A stretch of DNA of 44,664 nucleotides, taken from positions 1-44,664 of the IMG/VR virus record IMGVR_UViG_3300046459_000101; one strand, written 5' to 3'. Numbering within the stretch: position 1 is the stretch's first letter; every line of letters begins with the position of its first letter. Shown here one piece after another: positions 1-6,711 of this stretch. The position numbers were made by a program, and so were the translations under genes. The notes below the pieces were generated by a model that saw only the letters and a program-made list of their open reading frames with translations, made no database searches and was not told the DNA's origin. This DNA is from a virus.

Positions 1-1
1 C

Positions 2-160
2 GCGGGCGGTCGCTCGGTGAGCTGGAACACCAACATCCGCTTCCCCGATGGCATCGCACCGACTGTCGCTACGGCGGCCAACGGTTGGGCTGTCGTCTTC
101 TCAGGCGTCTACGTCGGGCCGCACACACAGTGGCAGGCGACCGGCTGGAAGAATAGCTGA
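2..160 (+). CDS. Tail fibre protein, C-terminal fragment (contig edge)
   Basis: This open frame runs in from the contig edge and ends in a TGA that overlaps the next ATG. It encodes the last 52 residues of the fibre and matches the end of the complete gene at 42598-43920. Only two synonymous base changes separate the copies. It is cut by the contig start and is not a separate gene or a pseudogene. Confidence 0.85.
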   Translation, partial: AGGRSVSWNTNIRFPDGIAPTVATAANGWAVVFSGVYVGPHTQWQATGWKNS

Positions 161-795
161 TGGATCATCTGATCCTGCCCTCGCTGCGGCGCAGATTGCC
201 GTGGCGGGGGTTCCCCATCGTCCCCGGTAGCGCGAGCTACACCTCGCCCGGCACCTACAGCCTCACAGTCCCCGCCAACTTCAACACGTTCGTCATCGAC
301 GTGCGCGGTGGCGGCGGTGGGGGCGGCGGCGCTGGCACGCTATCTCCGCAGGGCTACGGCACTGCCGGTGGGGCGGGCAGTCAGTCCTACGTCACCATCC
401 CCGGCTGGGCCAGTATGGTGGGCTACGCCGGTGACGGCGGACAGCCTGACACCTACAGCGGCAGCTTCACATGGTACGACGGCGCTGCTGGTGCCAACGG
501 CCCAGCCGTGAACGGGGACAGCAACATCACTGGCGGCGGCGCGGCCGGTGGCGTGGGTGCGAACATCCACGGTGGCTACAACCCGAACCCGCGCAGCGTC
601 GGCGGTAACGGCGGCTACGGCGGTCGTTCTGTCCGCACATTCACGAAGCAGCAGTTGATCGTGCAGCCGAGGCAGACGCTGACCATCGTCGTCGGCGGCG
701 GCGGCGCTGCGGGCACGTTCCCCAATTGGACGCCCGCTGTCTACACCTACCCGCAACCCGGCTCTGCCGGAGCAGTCTACATCTCTTGGAGCTAA
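160..795 (+). CDS. Glycine-rich fibre-tip adhesin, allele A
   Basis: The 211-residue protein starts at an ATG overlapping the fibre stop (TGATG). After a short basic N-terminus comes a beta-rich segment (PGSASYTSPGTYS, then a VPANFNTFVID strand). Several glycine-rich runs follow, and the end is a conserved segment with QPRQTLTIVVGG and a final AVYISWS. Glycine-rich sandwiches of this kind are known in receptor-binding tip proteins, such as T-even gp38-type adhesins. The position directly behind the fibre supports a distal receptor-binding role. The second version at 43920-44558 shares both ends but differs in the glycine-rich loops. Function is inferred from composition and context; no catalytic motif is seen. 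Confidence 0.7.
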   Translation: MDHLILPSLRRRLPWRGFPIVPGSASYTSPGTYSLTVPANFNTFVIDVRGGGGGGGGAGTLSPQGYGTAGGAGSQSYVTIPGWASMVGYAGDGGQPDTYSGSFTWYDGAAGANGPAVNGDSNITGGGAAGGVGANIHGGYNPNPRSVGGNGGYGGRSVRTFTKQQLIVQPRQTLTIVVGGGGAAGTFPNWTPAVYTYPQPGSAGAVYISWS

Positions 796-798
796 CCC

Positions 799-1275
799 AT
801 GTTCGTGGTCGTAGAGACCAAACTCAACCAGTTCGCGGAGCTGACGCCCGGTGAGACCATCGTGTCCGCCGATGGCGTTCAGCACCCGTGGCAGATCACT
901 TCACTGTGGTCTGACGATGAGCTGGAGTTCATCAACGTCTACCGCGTGTCGCCGACGCCTGTCCCTGACGGGAAGCTGAGCACCGACTTCACGTTCGCCC
1001 GCGATGCCTCTGGCGTCGTGCGGCAAGTCCACACCCTCGTGGACGCCCCTGTCCCTCCCGTTACGCCTCGGCAAATCCGCCTCGCCCTTTCCCAGATGGG
1101 ATTGCGCCAAGCGGTCGAGACCTACGTGCAGCAGCAGGACATCACCGTGCAGGATAGCTGGACCTACGCCAGCGAGTTCTTGCGCGACAACGAGCTGATC
1201 ATCGCAGCGGCCCGCGCTCTCAACAAGAGCGACGCCGATCTCGATGGTCTGTTCGCCCTCGCAAGGTCGCTGTGA
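799..1275 (+). CDS. Tail fibre assembly-like protein
   Basis: The 158-residue protein starts at an ATG three bases after the adhesin stop and overlaps the holin start (GTGA). The N-terminal 85 residues are beta-rich. The C-terminal part, from PVPPVTPRQIRLALSQMGL, is helical and resembles the C-termini of small proteins encoded beside tail fibres in many phages, often called assembly proteins. It could be a chaperone or accessory protein for the adhesin. The family name is not certain. Confidence 0.5.
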   Translation: MFVVVETKLNQFAELTPGETIVSADGVQHPWQITSLWSDDELEFINVYRVSPTPVPDGKLSTDFTFARDASGVVRQVHTLVDAPVPPVTPRQIRLALSQMGLRQAVETYVQQQDITVQDSWTYASEFLRDNELIIAAARALNKSDADLDGLFALARSL

Positions 1276-1457
1276 TCCAGCTCGACAACGCAACGAACGC
1301 CACGGCGGTGAGCGCAATCACGCTCCCGTTCTGGCTCCCTTCGTTGCACTCAATCTCCGCCACCTGTGCTGAGTGGGCTCCGGCCTTCGGTATCGGGTGG
1401 ATCGTGATCCAAGTCGGCTTCAAGCTCTGGGACCGCTGGCGCGGCACTGGCGAGTGA
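1272..1457 (+). CDS. Class II-type holin, T7 gp17.5-like
   Basis: The 61-residue protein starts at a GTG overlapping the previous stop. It has a polar N-terminus, one or two hydrophobic stretches, and a C-terminal EWAPAFGIGWIVIQVGFKLW followed by charged residues. T7 gp17.5 has a closely similar layout (an EW start to the membrane segment, then a VQIGAKVVD-like end) and sits at the same place behind the fibre. It would form the inner-membrane lesions that release the lysozyme at 29119. The GTGA overlaps on both sides suggest translational coupling. Confidence 0.75.
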   Translation: MIQLDNATNATAVSAITLPFWLPSLHSISATCAEWAPAFGIGWIVIQVGFKLWDRWRGTGE

Positions 1458-1879
1458 AGCTGCGTATCCGTCAAGTGGATGGCGCGAAGAAGCAAGACCT
1501 TCTGAACCGCCTCCACGACGAATGCTTCGGCGACAGCGCACCACTGATCGAAACGCACTACGGCCACCACTGGGTGGTCTACGACAATTCAGATCCTGTG
1601 GGCTTCGCCTGCCTCGTCCAATCCACCCTGGCCCCCGACGTGGGCTACCTGAAGCGTGCTGGCATTCTCGCCAAGTATCGCGGCAGGGGCCTGCAACGGA
1701 AACTGATCAAGGTCCGTGAAGCGCAGGCTAGGCGCAACGGATGGACGCAGATGATCACCGACACTGCATTCCACAACGTGCAGTCCTCCAACAATCTCAT
1801 CCGCGCAGGCTACCGCTTGTTCGAGCCCGGCTGGCGCTGGGGCCTCACGACCGGCCTGTACTGGGTCAAGGATTTATAA
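1454..1879 (+). CDS. GNAT-family N-acetyltransferase
   Basis: The 141-residue protein starts at a GTG overlapping the holin stop. An in-frame upstream ATG at 1373 lies inside the holin gene and is less likely. The acetyl-CoA binding motif appears as AKYRGRGLQRKLI near residues 78-90, preceded by a beta strand (VGYLKRAGI). A C-terminal strand with NNLIRAGYRLFEP follows, typical of GNAT folds. The substrate is unknown. Its place between holin and TerS implies late expression. It might modify a virion protein, a host protein or a toxin; none of these can be read from the sequence. Confidence 0.75.
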   Translation: MKLRIRQVDGAKKQDLLNRLHDECFGDSAPLIETHYGHHWVVYDNSDPVGFACLVQSTLAPDVGYLKRAGILAKYRGRGLQRKLIKVREAQARRNGWTQMITDTAFHNVQSSNNLIRAGYRLFEPGWRWGLTTGLYWVKDL

Positions 1880-2107
1880 TTGGCGCAAGGCAAAGCGTCC
1901 GCGTCGCTGATGGAGATGCTTCACGGCATCCTCGCATCGGCGCTCGCTGACAAGATCAAAGACGGCACGGCCACTGCCGCAGACCTCTCCGTGGCCCGAC
2001 AGTTTCTCAAGGACAACGGCATCGACGGCATCGCCACTGAGGCGAACCCGCTCGGTCAGCTCGCTGCCCAACTCCCGTTCAACTCTGACGATGAAGAAGA
2101 CGAATGA
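1880..2107 (+). CDS. Terminase small subunit
   Basis: The 75-residue acidic protein probably starts at TTG, directly after the previous TAA. It has helices at the start (SLMEMLHGILASALADKI) and middle (ADLSVARQFLKDNGIDG) and a very acidic tail (DDEEDE). Length and layout fit the short T7 gp18-type DNA-recognition subunits. It lies upstream of the large subunit, with one gene between. The last four bases overlap the next ATG (ATGA). Confidence 0.7.
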   Translation: MAQGKASASLMEMLHGILASALADKIKDGTATAADLSVARQFLKDNGIDGIATEANPLGQLAAQLPFNSDDEEDE

Positions 2108-3414
2108 ACTCTGACAACATCGCTGTCGATAGCACGCTTGCGCTCTACAAGGCGGGGCTCCTCGGCAGCACCGCTGCAACGCGCTTCAACCTGAACACCG
2201 TGGTTGGCCTCGGCGACAGCCGCGTGGCTCAAATCCACGCCGACAGCACCTTCCAGAACAAGAACGCCCAGAACCACTTCACCATCGGTAACGCGCTCGC
2301 GGGCAACCGCGCAGTGCTTGTGAAGAACCTCGGCGTCTCCGGCGACCGCACTGACCAAATCCTCGCGCGGCTCCCCGCAGCTCTCGCGACCGGCGCGAAG
2401 TGGCTCTACATCCACGCGGGCTGCAACGACATCGGTCAGGCGTATCCCTCGGCGACGACCTCGGGCATCACGGCTTGGACGAACATCAAGACCATGATCG
2501 ACGCCGCCGTCGCTCGCGGCATGCACGTCATCTACACGCTCGAACCCGGTGCGACCAACTTCACCACGGCGATGATCGTCCAGTTGGCGATCCTGAACGA
2601 GAAGGCTCGCGAGTACGCAGAGACGTGTCCCGGTCTGGTCCTGTTCGACCTTCCGGCTGCGATCTGGGACGGCACCAACGCCTCGACGACCGCCATCACG
2701 CTGGTCACCTCGCTGGACGGCACGCACGAGAACCTAGCGAGCGCGTACTTGGCCGGTAAGGCGTTCGCCACGCTGCTCACCGCGATCATGCCCCCGCGTC
2801 CGCACGGCTTCCGCAGCTCCGTCGAGGTGCCCGACATCTCGGTGGTGAACCTGCTGAGAAACCCCATGATGGCCAACCAAGCGGGCGGCGTCGTGGGCGC
2901 GGGCGCCAGCGGCACTATCTGCGGCTTCTGGAGCAGCCAGCGCTCCGGCAACGCGACTGGCGTCTACTCTGTCGGCACGGCCAGCGATGGCTCGGGCGTC
3001 AAGGAGCAGATCATCCAGTGCACGTTCACTGCGGCCGGTGAAGAGGTGCGCCTCATTCAGGACGTGGTCCCGGCCAACTGGTCCCCCGGCGACATCCTTC
3101 AGGCTTCGGCCGAAGTCGTGGTTGATGCAGGCTCCTCGAACCTCGCAGGCGTCACGCTGTACATGCAGTCGAACGGCTCCGGCGCACCTGATGGCAGAAC
3201 CGCCGTCACCGCGATGGACGGCTACTGCTCCGGCCCCGGCTGGGGTGCAGCGACCACCGAAGGCTACAAGGTGAACTTGCAGACCGAGAAGCTGCCGGTC
3301 CCGCTCTACACGACCAAGAGCTGGGTGACTTGTCACCTGAAAGCGGTTGGCGCGGGCGCAGGCTCGGCCACCATCCGCATCCGCCGCTTCGGCTGTCGCA
3401 AGCGCTACGCATAA
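2104..3414 (+). CDS. SGNH/GDSL-type esterase with C-terminal beta domain
   Basis: In this 436-residue protein all four SGNH blocks can be seen: GDS (residues 37-39, nucleophile Ser39), the NLGVSG glycine (about 77), GCND (106-109, Asn108), and DGTH (205-208, Asp205/His208). From about residue 240 the protein becomes beta-rich and resembles a carbohydrate-binding or virion-attachment module. Phage SGNH proteins commonly remove acetyl groups from capsule or O-antigen as tail-associated enzymes, so this is likely a virion depolymerase or deacetylase. The location between the terminase genes is unusual. Confidence 0.8.
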   Translation: MNSDNIAVDSTLALYKAGLLGSTAATRFNLNTVVGLGDSRVAQIHADSTFQNKNAQNHFTIGNALAGNRAVLVKNLGVSGDRTDQILARLPAALATGAKWLYIHAGCNDIGQAYPSATTSGITAWTNIKTMIDAAVARGMHVIYTLEPGATNFTTAMIVQLAILNEKAREYAETCPGLVLFDLPAAIWDGTNASTTAITLVTSLDGTHENLASAYLAGKAFATLLTAIMPPRPHGFRSSVEVPDISVVNLLRNPMMANQAGGVVGAGASGTICGFWSSQRSGNATGVYSVGTASDGSGVKEQIIQCTFTAAGEEVRLIQDVVPANWSPGDILQASAEVVVDAGSSNLAGVTLYMQSNGSGAPDGRTAVTAMDGYCSGPGWGAATTEGYKVNLQTEKLPVPLYTTKSWVTCHLKAVGAGAGSATIRIRRFGCRKRYA

Positions 3415-3426
3415 CCGAAAGGCTCA

Positions 3427-5178
3427 ATGAGCAAGGCCACTAAGGCCCACCTGATGGGGACCAGCAGTCACACCGCTGCTGATCCCCTGAAGGCGGACTT
3501 CCGCAACTTCCTCTGGATGGTGTGGCAACACCTCGGGCTCCCGAAGCCCACGCCAGTCCAGTACGACATCGCCAAGTTCCTACAGCACGGCCCACGCCGC
3601 TCCGTCATCGAAGCGTTCCGTGGTGTCGGCAAGAGCTGGGTCACCAGCGCCTTCGTGTGCTGGCTGCTCTACTGCAACCCGCAGCTAAAGATCATGGTGG
3701 TCTCGGCGTCGAAGAACCGCGCCGACGACTTCAGCACCTTCACCCTGCGGCTCATCAACGACATCGAGCTGCTCAACTTCCTGCGCCCCCACGACGACCA
3801 GCGGTCCTCCAAGATCGCCTTCGACGTTGGCCCGGCCAAGCCTGACCATTCGCCCTCGGTGAAGTCGGTTGGTATCACCGGCCAGCTCACGGGCTCCCGC
3901 GCAGACTACATCATCGCCGACGACATCGAGGTCGTGGGCAACTCCGCTACGCAGGCGCTCCGCGACAAGCTGGGCGAGCTGGTGAAGGAGTTCGACGCGG
4001 TGCTCAAGCCGGGTGGTCGCGTGATCTACCTCGGCACTCCTCAGTGCGAGCAGTCGCTCTACAACGCGCTCCCTGAGCGTGGCTACGTGGTCCGAATCTG
4101 GCCAGCCAGGTATCCGACCTCGGACAAGCGCGAGAAGTACGGCGTCAAGCTGGCACCGTTCATCTCCAACATCCTCGACAAGCACCCACACCTAGAAGGC
4201 CACTCGACGGACCCTGATCGGTTCTCCGACGAGGACCTGATGGAGCGCGAGATGTCCTACGGGCGCTCGGGCTTCGCCCTTCAATTCCAACTGGACACCA
4301 GTCTCTCAGATGCGGACAGATACCCTCTTAGGCTTCGCGATCTTGTTGTGCTCCCCCTTGATCCCCTACGTGCTCCAAGCGATCTGGCGTGGGCGGCGGG
4401 GCCGGATCAAATCTTCGACGAAGTCCCAGCGGTCGGCCTGAACGGCGACCACTACTACCGCCCGATCTTCGTCTCGAAGGAGTATCTGGAGTACGAGGGT
4501 TCCGTCATGTTCGTTGACCCCTCCGGTCGCGGCAAGGACGAAACCACCTACGCCGTCGTCAAGATGCTGCACGGTCGCCTGTTCCTCACGGACATCGGGG
4601 CGTTCCTCGGCGGCTACGACGAGAAGACCCTGACCAGCATCTGCATGGCCGCGCGGCGGCAGCACGTGAACCTGATCCTCTGCGAGCCCAACTACGGCGG
4701 CGGCATGTTCACCCAGCTCCTCGGGGCGGTCGCTCAGAAGACCTATCCCGTGGAAGTAAAGGACGCTGAGTGGGCTAAGGTCCAGAAGGAGATGAGGATC
4801 ATCGACACGCTGGAGCCCATCATGAACCAGCACAGGCTCGTGGTGTGCCCTTCTGTGATCGAGAAGGACTACAGGTCCACCGAGAGCTACACGGCCGAGA
4901 ACCAGCAGGCTTACCGGCTGATGTACCAGCTCACCCGCATCACGCGGGACCGTGGCGCTCTGAAGCACGACGACAGGCTAGACGCGGTCGCTGGTGCGGT
5001 GGCGCACTGGACCGAGTTCATGAACCGGGACGCCGAGAAGGCGCATCTGGAGCACCGTGAGGCCCTTGTGGACGCGGAGCTGGAGAAGTTCATGTCTCAG
5101 GTAATCGGGGCCGACCGCTTCAATGGCGGTTCCGGTGACCGCTTCGCCAGCTCGATCATGAGCGGCCGGAGACGGTAA
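3427..5178 (+). CDS. Terminase large subunit
   Basis: The 583-residue protein is of T7 gp19 type and is preceded by an AAAGG ribosome site. The ATPase part shows a Walker A (EAFRGVGKSW, residues 62-71) and a Walker B (YIIADDIE, about 161-168). The nuclease part shows VMFVDPSGRGKDET (Asp364) and a late acidic motif, HDDRLDAVAGA. It packages DNA into the procapsid through the portal at 26544 and cuts the genome ends. It is the last gene of the late transcript, and a promoter-like element and the probable genome-end region follow. Confidence 0.95.
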   Translation: MSKATKAHLMGTSSHTAADPLKADFRNFLWMVWQHLGLPKPTPVQYDIAKFLQHGPRRSVIEAFRGVGKSWVTSAFVCWLLYCNPQLKIMVVSASKNRADDFSTFTLRLINDIELLNFLRPHDDQRSSKIAFDVGPAKPDHSPSVKSVGITGQLTGSRADYIIADDIEVVGNSATQALRDKLGELVKEFDAVLKPGGRVIYLGTPQCEQSLYNALPERGYVVRIWPARYPTSDKREKYGVKLAPFISNILDKHPHLEGHSTDPDRFSDEDLMEREMSYGRSGFALQFQLDTSLSDADRYPLRLRDLVVLPLDPLRAPSDLAWAAGPDQIFDEVPAVGLNGDHYYRPIFVSKEYLEYEGSVMFVDPSGRGKDETTYAVVKMLHGRLFLTDIGAFLGGYDEKTLTSICMAARRQHVNLILCEPNYGGGMFTQLLGAVAQKTYPVEVKDAEWAKVQKEMRIIDTLEPIMNQHRLVVCPSVIEKDYRSTESYTAENQQAYRLMYQLTRITRDRGALKHDDRLDAVAGAVAHWTEFMNRDAEKAHLEHREALVDAELEKFMSQVIGADRFNGGSGDRFASSIMSGRRR

Positions 5179-5185
5179 TGGAACA

Positions 5186-5253
5186 GGGGAGGGGGCGGTA
5201 ACTAAAGGATACTGAATTAGGTTGCAGTATCGCCTTAAGGCCCCCTCCCGGTT
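5186..5253 (+). other. Nested inverted repeats around a phage promoter
   Basis: A G-rich run just after TerL (5187-5196) can pair with the C-rich run at about 5240-5250. Inside it, GATACTG (5208-5214) and CAGTATC (5225-5231) form a perfect 7-bp inverted repeat around the promoter core. A further hairpin follows at about 5266 (GTACAC-tgaa-GTGTAC). No T-run follows, so this is not a clear intrinsic terminator. Confidence 0.5.
5217..5234 (+). promoter_or_regulatory. Candidate phage RNA polymerase promoter 1 (SP6-like)
   Basis: TTAGGTTGCAGTATCGCC matches the SP6 promoter core (TTAGGTGACACTATAG) at 12 of 16 positions, which predicts a start at G5232. Near-identical copies lie at 15958 and 25556. 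Its place just after TerL mirrors T7 phi-OR at the right genome end. Confidence 0.65.
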
Positions 5254-5303
5254 CCTACTATAGTACACTGAAGTGTACCGTAGTTGGTCTAGGGTTTAGT
5301 TCC

Positions 5304-5573
5304 CTATGACTGAAGTCCCTTGTGGGGGCCACCATGACGATCAGACCCCTTAGAGACCGGCTTACGATCCTTGGCCAACTTGGACAGCATCTCAGTGCCG
5401 TGCATGACCAGCTCGGTCCCCAGCTCGATCAGCTCAGCAGGAGTGAGCGCCGCGTGAAAAGTTCCTTCGCCACTCACAGCCAGGAACCCACCTTCACCAC
5501 TCTCGATGTAGCCACATCCCTGTTCCCCCAGTCGAGTGAGGATACGACCGTGCAACTGCCGACGCTTAGGCAT
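5304..5573 (-). CDS. Small unknown protein on the opposite strand
   Basis: The 89-residue protein begins MPKRRQLHGRILTRL and starts at an ATG whose upstream sequence on this strand reads GGAGG with a 7-base spacer. That favours it over longer in-frame starts. It has a basic N-terminus, a predicted beta hairpin (GCGYIESGEGGFLAVSGEG) and a helical part (LTPAELIELGTELV). A TTGACA box lies upstream on this strand, but without a convincing -10. No family is recognised. A leftward gene is rare in T7-like phages and may belong to a lysogeny or immunity control region. Confidence 0.55.
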   Translation of the reverse strand: MPKRRQLHGRILTRLGEQGCGYIESGEGGFLAVSGEGTFHAALTPAELIELGTELVMHGTEMLSKLAKDRKPVSKGSDRHGGPHKGLQS

Positions 5574-6391
5574 TCCCAGACCTCCAATGTCATCGTAAGG
5601 GGCCCCGAGAACTCGCTGTCGCTCGTCTCGGGGCTTGTCAACTCCACTGCACCTCAGAAGCTCCACAGGAGCCCGTACAGTGGCCTTCCAATCGCCCGCA
5701 CCAAACCCTCGGGCACTCCGAAAGAACGCACACACGCCTGCCGCTCGTGGACTGGCTACGGGAATAGATAGTTTCCCAGAGGCGCACGTCAAGTGCCACT
5801 GAGGTTCCCCGGATAGTTGGCGCAAATCTCTGAAGGGCAGGCTCGAACCCTATCGGCCGCGCGTTCCCCCCTAGGCCCCTCGATCCGGCCGCAATCGGGC
5901 CGCCTGCCGTGCCCATTGTCACCGCACCTTGTCACCACCATAGGCTAACCCATTGAAATCATTGGGGTGGCGCGGGATACAGTATCCGCTTGATGCACGA
6001 TAGGGGCGGGTTAGGTGCACGCGAGGGGCCCGGCTAGTGCGGCTCGCTCGCTTTCATTTCCCTATCAGTGTCTTTGCCTCACGTGCACCTACCGTGCACC
6101 ATCACAGGCACCGAGGGCGCACCTCACAGGCACCGAGGGCGCACCGAGGGGCGGGGCATGGCCTAACCGTAGGGCGCACCGAGGGCGCACCATTGGCCGT
6201 CCTAGCGTGTCACCGAGGGCGCACCATCACAGGCACCGAGGGCGCACCGCGAAAGAATGTTGCGGCGGGACAAAAAGTGTCAGTTTGACACTGAGCACGT
6301 GCACCGCTGGCCACTCGGCAAGCCTCGCGAGGGCGCACCTCACAGGCACCGAGGGCGCACCTAGCAGGGCATGGGGCCAGGGTGATTTGTG
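5574..6391. other. Gene-poor region, probable genome-end/packaging zone
   Basis: No convincing gene is seen here. It holds a perfect 8-bp inverted repeat (CCCCGAGA 5603-5610 / TCTCGGGG 5626-5633), a palindrome GGATAC-A-GTATCC (5975-5987) and the iterated repeats at 6101-6361. Lying between TerL and the early genes, it corresponds to where T7-like phages have their terminal repeats, which an assembler would have collapsed. The exact ends cannot be located from sequence alone. Confidence 0.5.
6101..6361. repeat. Iterated 15/23-nt repeats (CACCGAGGGCGCACC)
   Basis: CACCGAGGGCGCACC occurs exactly six times (starts 6109, 6131, 6177, 6211, 6234, 6347), with partial copies near 6168 and 6326. In four copies it is preceded by TCACAGG, giving a longer unit. 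Spacing is irregular and all copies share one orientation. T7 and T3 carry arrays of short repeats next to their terminal repeats, so these may have a role in concatemer processing. An operator array is the alternative. Confidence 0.85.
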
Positions 6392-6529
6392 TCACCGTGC
6401 TCGCCAGATACCGCCAGCGTCATAGCGTCCACCATCGGCGCGAACATGGGCGTCATTGAATGCGAGCAAAGCCGCGACGCCTAACGCTACCGCAAGCCCT
6501 GCAATCAGTTGTTTTGCTCTGTCTGACAT
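6392..6529 (-). CDS. Possible small exported or membrane protein
   Basis: The 45-residue frame begins MSDRAKQLIAGLAVALGVAALLAF, giving one hydrophobic segment (about residues 8-24) with a basic start. A short hydrophilic tail ends in GGIWRAR. Codon use is less GC-rich than in the late genes, and the ribosome site is weak. It reads away from the divergent promoter region at 6530-6711. No family is recognised and the call is tentative. Confidence 0.35.
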   Translation of the reverse strand: MSDRAKQLIAGLAVALGVAALLAFNDAHVRADGGRYDAGGIWRAR

Positions 6530-6711
6530 GATCGAACGCCTACCAAGTCTCGAGACGGGGCGCAAATAGTCGAGTCGCGACAACGGCTTATAAAATAGTT
6601 CGCGACTATCGAAAATAATAGTTGACCTATGATCGTAGATTGACTACCTCTATGGACACCGGGGCGGCGCTGTTGTCGCTCCATCACCTGCCAACCATAG
6701 AGGTTCTACAC
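6530..6711. promoter_or_regulatory. Early promoter region with palindromic operator-like site
   Basis: This AT-richer stretch precedes the first early gene. ATAGTTCGCGACTAT (6595-6609) is an inverted repeat with ATAGT/ACTAT arms. Related AATAGT and TCGCGAC pieces recur at about 6565-6582 and 6616-6622. A TTGACC box (about 6621) could serve as a rightward -35, though the matching -10 (TACCTC) is poor. On the other strand TTTTCG and TTATAA lie about 16 bp apart. It may be a divergent, regulated promoter region. Confidence 0.45.
6684..6709 (+). repeat. Intergenic motif copy 1 (TCACCTGCCAA..TAG..TCTAC)
   Basis: This is the first of six related 22-29-nt elements with consensus TCACCTGCCAAACGTAG-N4-TCTAC. 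This copy reads TCACCTGCCAACCATAG-AGGT-TCTAC and overlaps the ribosome site of the 6712 gene. Spacing does not fit a sigma70 promoter. The role is unknown. Confidence 0.65.

Larger units (their letters stand above)
1..901. repeat. Left copy of the imperfect terminal redundancy
   Basis: This stretch is the same locus as 43761-44664. Bases 1-126 are identical to 43761-43886, and bases 775-901 are identical to 44538-44664. Between them lie two synonymous changes in the fibre end (127 and one near 141) and then many differences, including indels, inside the glycine-rich adhesin gene. The identical flanks of 126-127 nt are close to a k-mer size widely used by short-read assemblers. The likely reading is a circular or terminally repeated genome of about 43.76 kb whose assembly starts and ends on two alternative paths of one bubble. 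A true duplication is the alternative. Confidence 0.9.

Noticed and set aside
160-795. Diversity-generating retroelement acting on the adhesin
   Set aside because: Differences between the two adhesin versions include many synonymous changes and indels of mixed base type, no adenine-specific pattern is evident, and no reverse transcriptase gene or template repeat was seen.
1-901. True direct terminal repeat of the phage chromosome
   Set aside because: Physical terminal repeats of T7-like phages are identical, whereas these copies differ over about 650 bases and lie in the fibre region rather than between TerL and the early genes.
5322-5771. Plus-strand 149-codon frame in the TerL-early gap
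   Set aside because: It has no good ribosome site and an amino-acid pattern unlike a folded protein; the opposite strand carries a frame with a GGAGG site and a plausible protein.
6101-6361. CRISPR array
   Set aside because: Repeat spacing is irregular (about 22 to 113 bases between starts), some copies nearly abut, and no spacer-like uniform segments or cas genes occur.
6015-6425. Plus-strand frame across the repeat region
   Set aside because: It consists mostly of translated repeat units rich in Arg, His and Gly, with no ribosome site.
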